NCBI GenBank assembly: GCA_003527885.1 | Contig: DPWB01000248.1 | Span: 1 to 8,972, forward strand | Length of the DNA: 8,972 nucleotides | Direction: 5' to 3' | From: Candidatus Competibacteraceae bacterium | GTDB lineage: Bacteria; Pseudomonadota; Gammaproteobacteria; Competibacterales; Competibacteraceae | Part shown: piece by piece, positions 6,727 through 8,972 of the stretch | Position numbering within the stretch: position 1 is the first letter of the stretch | How the letters are laid out: each line of letters starts with the position of its first letter | Position numbers and translations under genes: made by a program | Notes under the pieces: generated by a model | The model's database searches: none | What the model saw: the letters and a program-made list of their open reading frames with translations, nothing else | What the model was told of the DNA's origin: nothing

Positions 6727-8643
6727 TTATTTGACCGGTGTGTTCATATCGGTTTGAATCTCGTTCAGGGTCAGGGCGCGGTTGTAGATACGGACATCAT
6801 CGATCCGGCCGCTGAAGTATTCTCCCCAATGACTGCTGCCGCCGATTCTCAAGGGCTCGGCGGAGATTGCTATGGCGCCACTCACGGAGCGTTGGGCCAC
6901 CAATGTGCCGTTCAGGTAAAGGCGCTGTGTGGCGCCGTCATAAGTGGCGGCTAGGTGAGTCCAGCCATTGAGAGGTAAGGGAGTATTGCCGTAGAGCAGC
7001 GGGTAACTACCGATTTTGGCGCCCATGGCCGGCGCATTGCCAAAAGTCGTGCTGGCATAAAGGTAGTAAAGAGAGTCTATCTCTTTGACGAGGACGGGCT
7101 TCCAGCCCGCGTTAGTGCTGGGATATACCCACGCTTCCAGCGTCATGCCGGCCGTCAGATCCAGGCTGGCCGAGTCGTTGACCGTGACCAAATCGTCAAC
7201 CCCGTCAAAGGCTAGCGCTTTCCCGTATTTGCCTGAGGCGACCCGGGTGGAGCCGCCGATGGCGCCCTGGTTGCCTTTTCCGGAAGCATCGAGCACGGCG
7301 GCGCCGCTAGCTTCTTCGAAATTGTAAGCGGCGACCAAGCCGCCCGTGTTCGTGCCGGCGCCGGCCACCGTGATATAGCTGGTCTGGGTCTTGCTGTTGC
7401 TGCCAGCCGGTCCAGTAGCGGTCAGACTGACCGTATAAGCGCCTGTCTTGGAGTAGGTATGAGTAGGATTGGCTGAGGTGCTGGTCGTGCCGTCACCGAA
7501 GTTCCAGGAGTAACTGGTGATGGTGCCGGTGGACGTATTCTTGAACGTCGTGGACAGCGGCGCTGGCCCCGAAGTGGGGGTTGCGCTGAAACTGGCTGCT
7601 GGCGCAGCCGCCGAAACCGAAATGTAGTTGGTTTTAGTCGCGGTATTGCTGCCGCCGGAGCCTGTGGCGGTGAGTTTGACGGTATAGGTGCCGGGATTGG
7701 CGTAGGTTTTGATGGCGTTCTTGGCGGTGCTGGTGGTGCCGTCGCCAAAATTCCAGGACCAGGTAGTGACGCTACCGGTCGAGGTGTTGGTGAAGTTGAC
7801 CGAGGTCGAGGTGGTTCCGCTGGTCGGGCTGGCGCTGAAACTGGCGACAGGGGCTGCTGCGGTGGGGGGATTGGACGCGGTAGGCACGGAAACCGAAACG
7901 TAATTGGTTTTGGTGGCCGTATTGCTGCCCCCTGCTCCGGTGACCGTGAGCTTGACGGTATAAGTACCCGGACTCGAATAGGTCTTCGCTGGATTTTGCG
8001 CGGTGCTGGTGGTGCCGTCGCCAAAATTCCAGGAGTGGCCGGTGATATTGCCAGTCGAGCTGTCGGTGAAATTGATCGCCAGAGGTGCGGCGCCCGTCGT
8101 TTTGTTTGCGCTGAAACTGGCGGTTGGAGCCGCCACGCTCGCCGTGATGGTTTTGCTGACTTCGTTGGAGTAGTCGCTGCTGTTGCCGGCGCTGTCGAAT
8201 GCCTTGACCGCGAAATAATAGGTTCCGGCCGGTAAATCGGGGGTCGTGTAGCTGGTGGCACCAATCAAATTAGGGGCGGCGGGTGCGGTGGATTGGTAAT
8301 TGTGGCTTTGGGAGCCGTAAGACACCCGATAGCCCGCCACCGGGCCGGAGCTGGCGTTCCAAGTCAGGGTTATCGTGGCCGCTTGAACGGGCGCACTGGC
8401 AAGAAACAGGAAAAGCATCAAGCCAATCAAGAAGAGCACACCGCCTAGAGAATCAATGGTCGGCGCCGGTTCCTTTGATAGGGGTCTTTCGCATTTCGCT
8501 TCGCGATTATCGAAAGGGGACGCCGCGGCCATGCTCGTCATTAAATTTTTTATCGGGTGGGGCGGGCGACTCGGAGGGGGCGGCGTATGCGGCCCGAACG
8601 AAGTGATGGTGAGTAAGGGATAAGCGTTAGCGAAAGCGAGCAT
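6727..8643 (-). CDS. Secreted modular protein: FN3, three PKD domains, LamG-like domain
   Basis: This is an exported multidomain protein without a recognisable catalytic domain. From the ATG used here it has 638 residues. A hydrophobic segment at about 67-84 ends in ASAPVQA, a good signal-peptidase site after Ala88. A fibronectin type III-like domain (about 89-165) has WNASSGPVAGYRVSYG and TYYFAVKAFDSAGNSSDYSN. Three PKD domains (about 173-252, 265-344, 347-427) each carry WNFGDGTTST. A concanavalin-like LamG domain (about 435-632) has LVAAYNFEE, DGVDDLVTV, TLEAWVYPS and GRIDDVRIYNRALTLNEIQ. The mature part has no cysteine and no C-terminal anchor or sorting signal that I recognise. Such proteins usually bind glycans or act in adhesion or matrix; the target here is unknown. 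The first ATG has a ribosome site (GGGAG, nine bases upstream), but it gives a leader of 66 residues before the hydrophobic core. ATGs at 8541 and 8532 are alternatives without a clear site. Confidence 0.85.
   Translation of the reverse strand: MLAFANAYPLLTITSFGPHTPPPPSRPPHPIKNLMTSMAAASPFDNREAKCERPLSKEPAPTIDSLGGVLFLIGLMLFLFLASAPVQAATITLTWNASSGPVAGYRVSYGSQSHNYQSTAPAAPNLIGATSYTTPDLPAGTYYFAVKAFDSAGNSSDYSNEVSKTITASVAAPTASFSANKTTGAAPLAINFTDSSTGNITGHSWNFGDGTTSTAQNPAKTYSSPGTYTVKLTVTGAGGSNTATKTNYVSVSVPTASNPPTAAAPVASFSASPTSGTTSTSVNFTNTSTGSVTTWSWNFGDGTTSTAKNAIKTYANPGTYTVKLTATGSGGSNTATKTNYISVSAAAPAASFSATPTSGPAPLSTTFKNTSTGTITSYSWNFGDGTTSTSANPTHTYSKTGAYTVSLTATGPAGSNSKTQTSYITVAGAGTNTGGLVAAYNFEEASGAAVLDASGKGNQGAIGGSTRVASGKYGKALAFDGVDDLVTVNDSASLDLTAGMTLEAWVYPSTNAGWKPVLVKEIDSLYYLYASTTFGNAPAMGAKIGSYPLLYGNTPLPLNGWTHLAATYDGATQRLYLNGTLVAQRSVSGAIAISAEPLRIGGSSHWGEYFSGRIDDVRIYNRALTLNEIQTDMNTPVK
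7363..8034 (-). repeat. Three tandem PKD-coding repeats inside the exoprotein gene
   Basis: Three copies of a 147-base core lie at 7888-8034, 7612-7758 and 7363-7509, coding for residues 204-252, 296-344 and 379-427. The first and second copies agree at 41 of 49 residues; the third is more diverged. A 35-base stretch is identical between 8000-8034 and 7724-7758, which is 276 bases away. Spacing is 276 bases between copies one and two and 249 between two and three; the extra length comes from a Pro/Ala/Thr linker (about 253-265) after the first copy. This is protein-domain duplication, not a non-coding repeat. Confidence 0.9.
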
Positions 8644-8972
8644 TGGAGCGGTCTCCCGTATGCTTTTGATGGATGGGAAGGCGAGGGATAAGAGCTGTAA
8701 TCGTTCAGGACGCTAGTCCTCAAGGTAGCGCCATGATCTCGAGCGTGATGCGACACTGGCGGATTGACTAACTCTGCCCAAGCGAGTGTCGCTGACGATT
8801 TGGGCTATTGAAGGGGGATGCGATACTAGGGCTGGGCAGTCAAGATTTTGGGGAAGCCGTATGATTTGCGAAGTTTTTTTATTCATTGTTTTTTTTGTTC
8901 GAGAAACGCAACACAACGCAACGCACAAGACAGTCGTTTTATCAGAAAGTCAGGGAGTTGCCGTTAAAAAAA
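8644..8972 (-). promoter_or_regulatory. Upstream region of the exoprotein gene, no supported gene
   Basis: These 329 bases reach the window end and contain no open frame with recognisable protein features. The outer part is unusually AT-rich for this DNA: T7 at 8874-8880 and T8 at 8889-8896, which are A-tracts on the strand that reads toward the exoprotein gene. Just downstream of them a weak sigma70-like pair can be drawn on the minus strand: TTCGCA (complement of 8867-8872) and CAAAAT (complement of 8845-8850), 16 bases apart. It would imply a leader of about 200 bases. A 5-base hairpin lies at 8707-8720 (AGGAC/GTCCT). Bases 8904-8926 hold a loose ACGCA/ACACA repetition. I could not fit a known riboswitch or tRNA. 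The window closes in an A7 run. Confidence 0.3.
8653..8657 (-). promoter_or_regulatory. Ribosome binding site favouring the long start of the exoprotein
   Basis: On the minus strand GGGAG (complement of CTCCC at 8653-8657) lies nine bases before the ATG at 8643. It is the only good Shine-Dalgarno match near the candidate starts; the in-frame ATGs at 8541 and 8532 lack one. It supports the long form even though the resulting leader is odd for a signal peptide. Confidence 0.45.

Noticed and set aside
7363..8034. Regularly spaced repeats that could suggest a CRISPR-like array
   Set aside because: The repeats are in frame, encode PKD domains and are spaced 276 and 249 bases, far longer than CRISPR units.
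8720..8740. Sigma54-like TGGCGC...TTGAG on the minus strand upstream of the exoprotein
   Set aside because: The spacing between the GG and GC elements is wrong and the -12 GC dinucleotide is missing.
8713..8928. A 71-residue minus-strand frame near the right end (or a shorter one starting MNKKTSQ)
   Set aside because: No ribosome site, no recognisable domain or membrane segment, and a Ser/Arg-rich end typical of non-coding DNA. It overlaps the region most likely to hold the exoprotein promoter.
8644..8972. Possible cyclic-di-GMP riboswitch ahead of the exoprotein, a common setting for surface proteins
   Set aside because: I looked for the conserved paired and unpaired segments of the class I fold on the minus strand and did not find them.

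Overview
The window looks like one end of a draft assembly contig from a GC-rich Gammaproteobacterium. The SecD, SecF, YajC and Tgt translations follow the Escherichia coli/Pseudomonas proteins closely in length and motifs; the genus cannot be read from the sequence. A glycogen-degrading enzyme of the amylo-alpha-1,6-glucosidase family would suit a glycogen-storing organism such as an activated-sludge gammaproteobacterium, but that is a guess.

Layout. Bases 1-101 are not genomic: they are an Illumina Nextera P7/index/transposase adapter (36-101) preceded by a poly-T run and junk (1-35). Genomic sequence begins at 102, inside secF. On the minus strand, reading right to left, lies tgt (3828-2701), yajC (2592-2239), secD (2202-331) and secF (311-102, 3' end lost at the adapter). 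This is the classical tRNA-queuosine plus Sec-accessory cluster, without queA in front of tgt. A 239-base divergent spacer (3829-4067) separates it from a plus-strand pair: a small exported DUF192 protein (4068-4502) and a GH133-type glycogen debranching enzyme (4550-6610). A 116-base convergent spacer with a strong hairpin follows. A minus-strand gene (8643-6727) then encodes a large secreted modular protein (FN3, three PKD repeats, LamG-like lectin fold). The last 329 bases (8644-8972) hold no gene that can be supported and form the upstream region of that gene.

How the genes work together. YajC, SecD and SecF form the membrane subcomplex that uses the proton-motive force to help SecYEG export proteins; the DUF192 and PKD/LamG proteins both carry export signals and are plausible clients, but there is no specific link. 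Tgt inserts the queuosine precursor into tRNA. The debranching enzyme acts on cytoplasmic glycogen.

Overall the window is mostly ordinary housekeeping DNA. I found no evidence of an undescribed system, no mobile element, no RNA gene and no CRISPR array. The points most worth attention are the adapter artefact that creates chimeric proteins at the left end, and the modular exoprotein with its unusually long N-terminal leader and recently duplicated PKD units.
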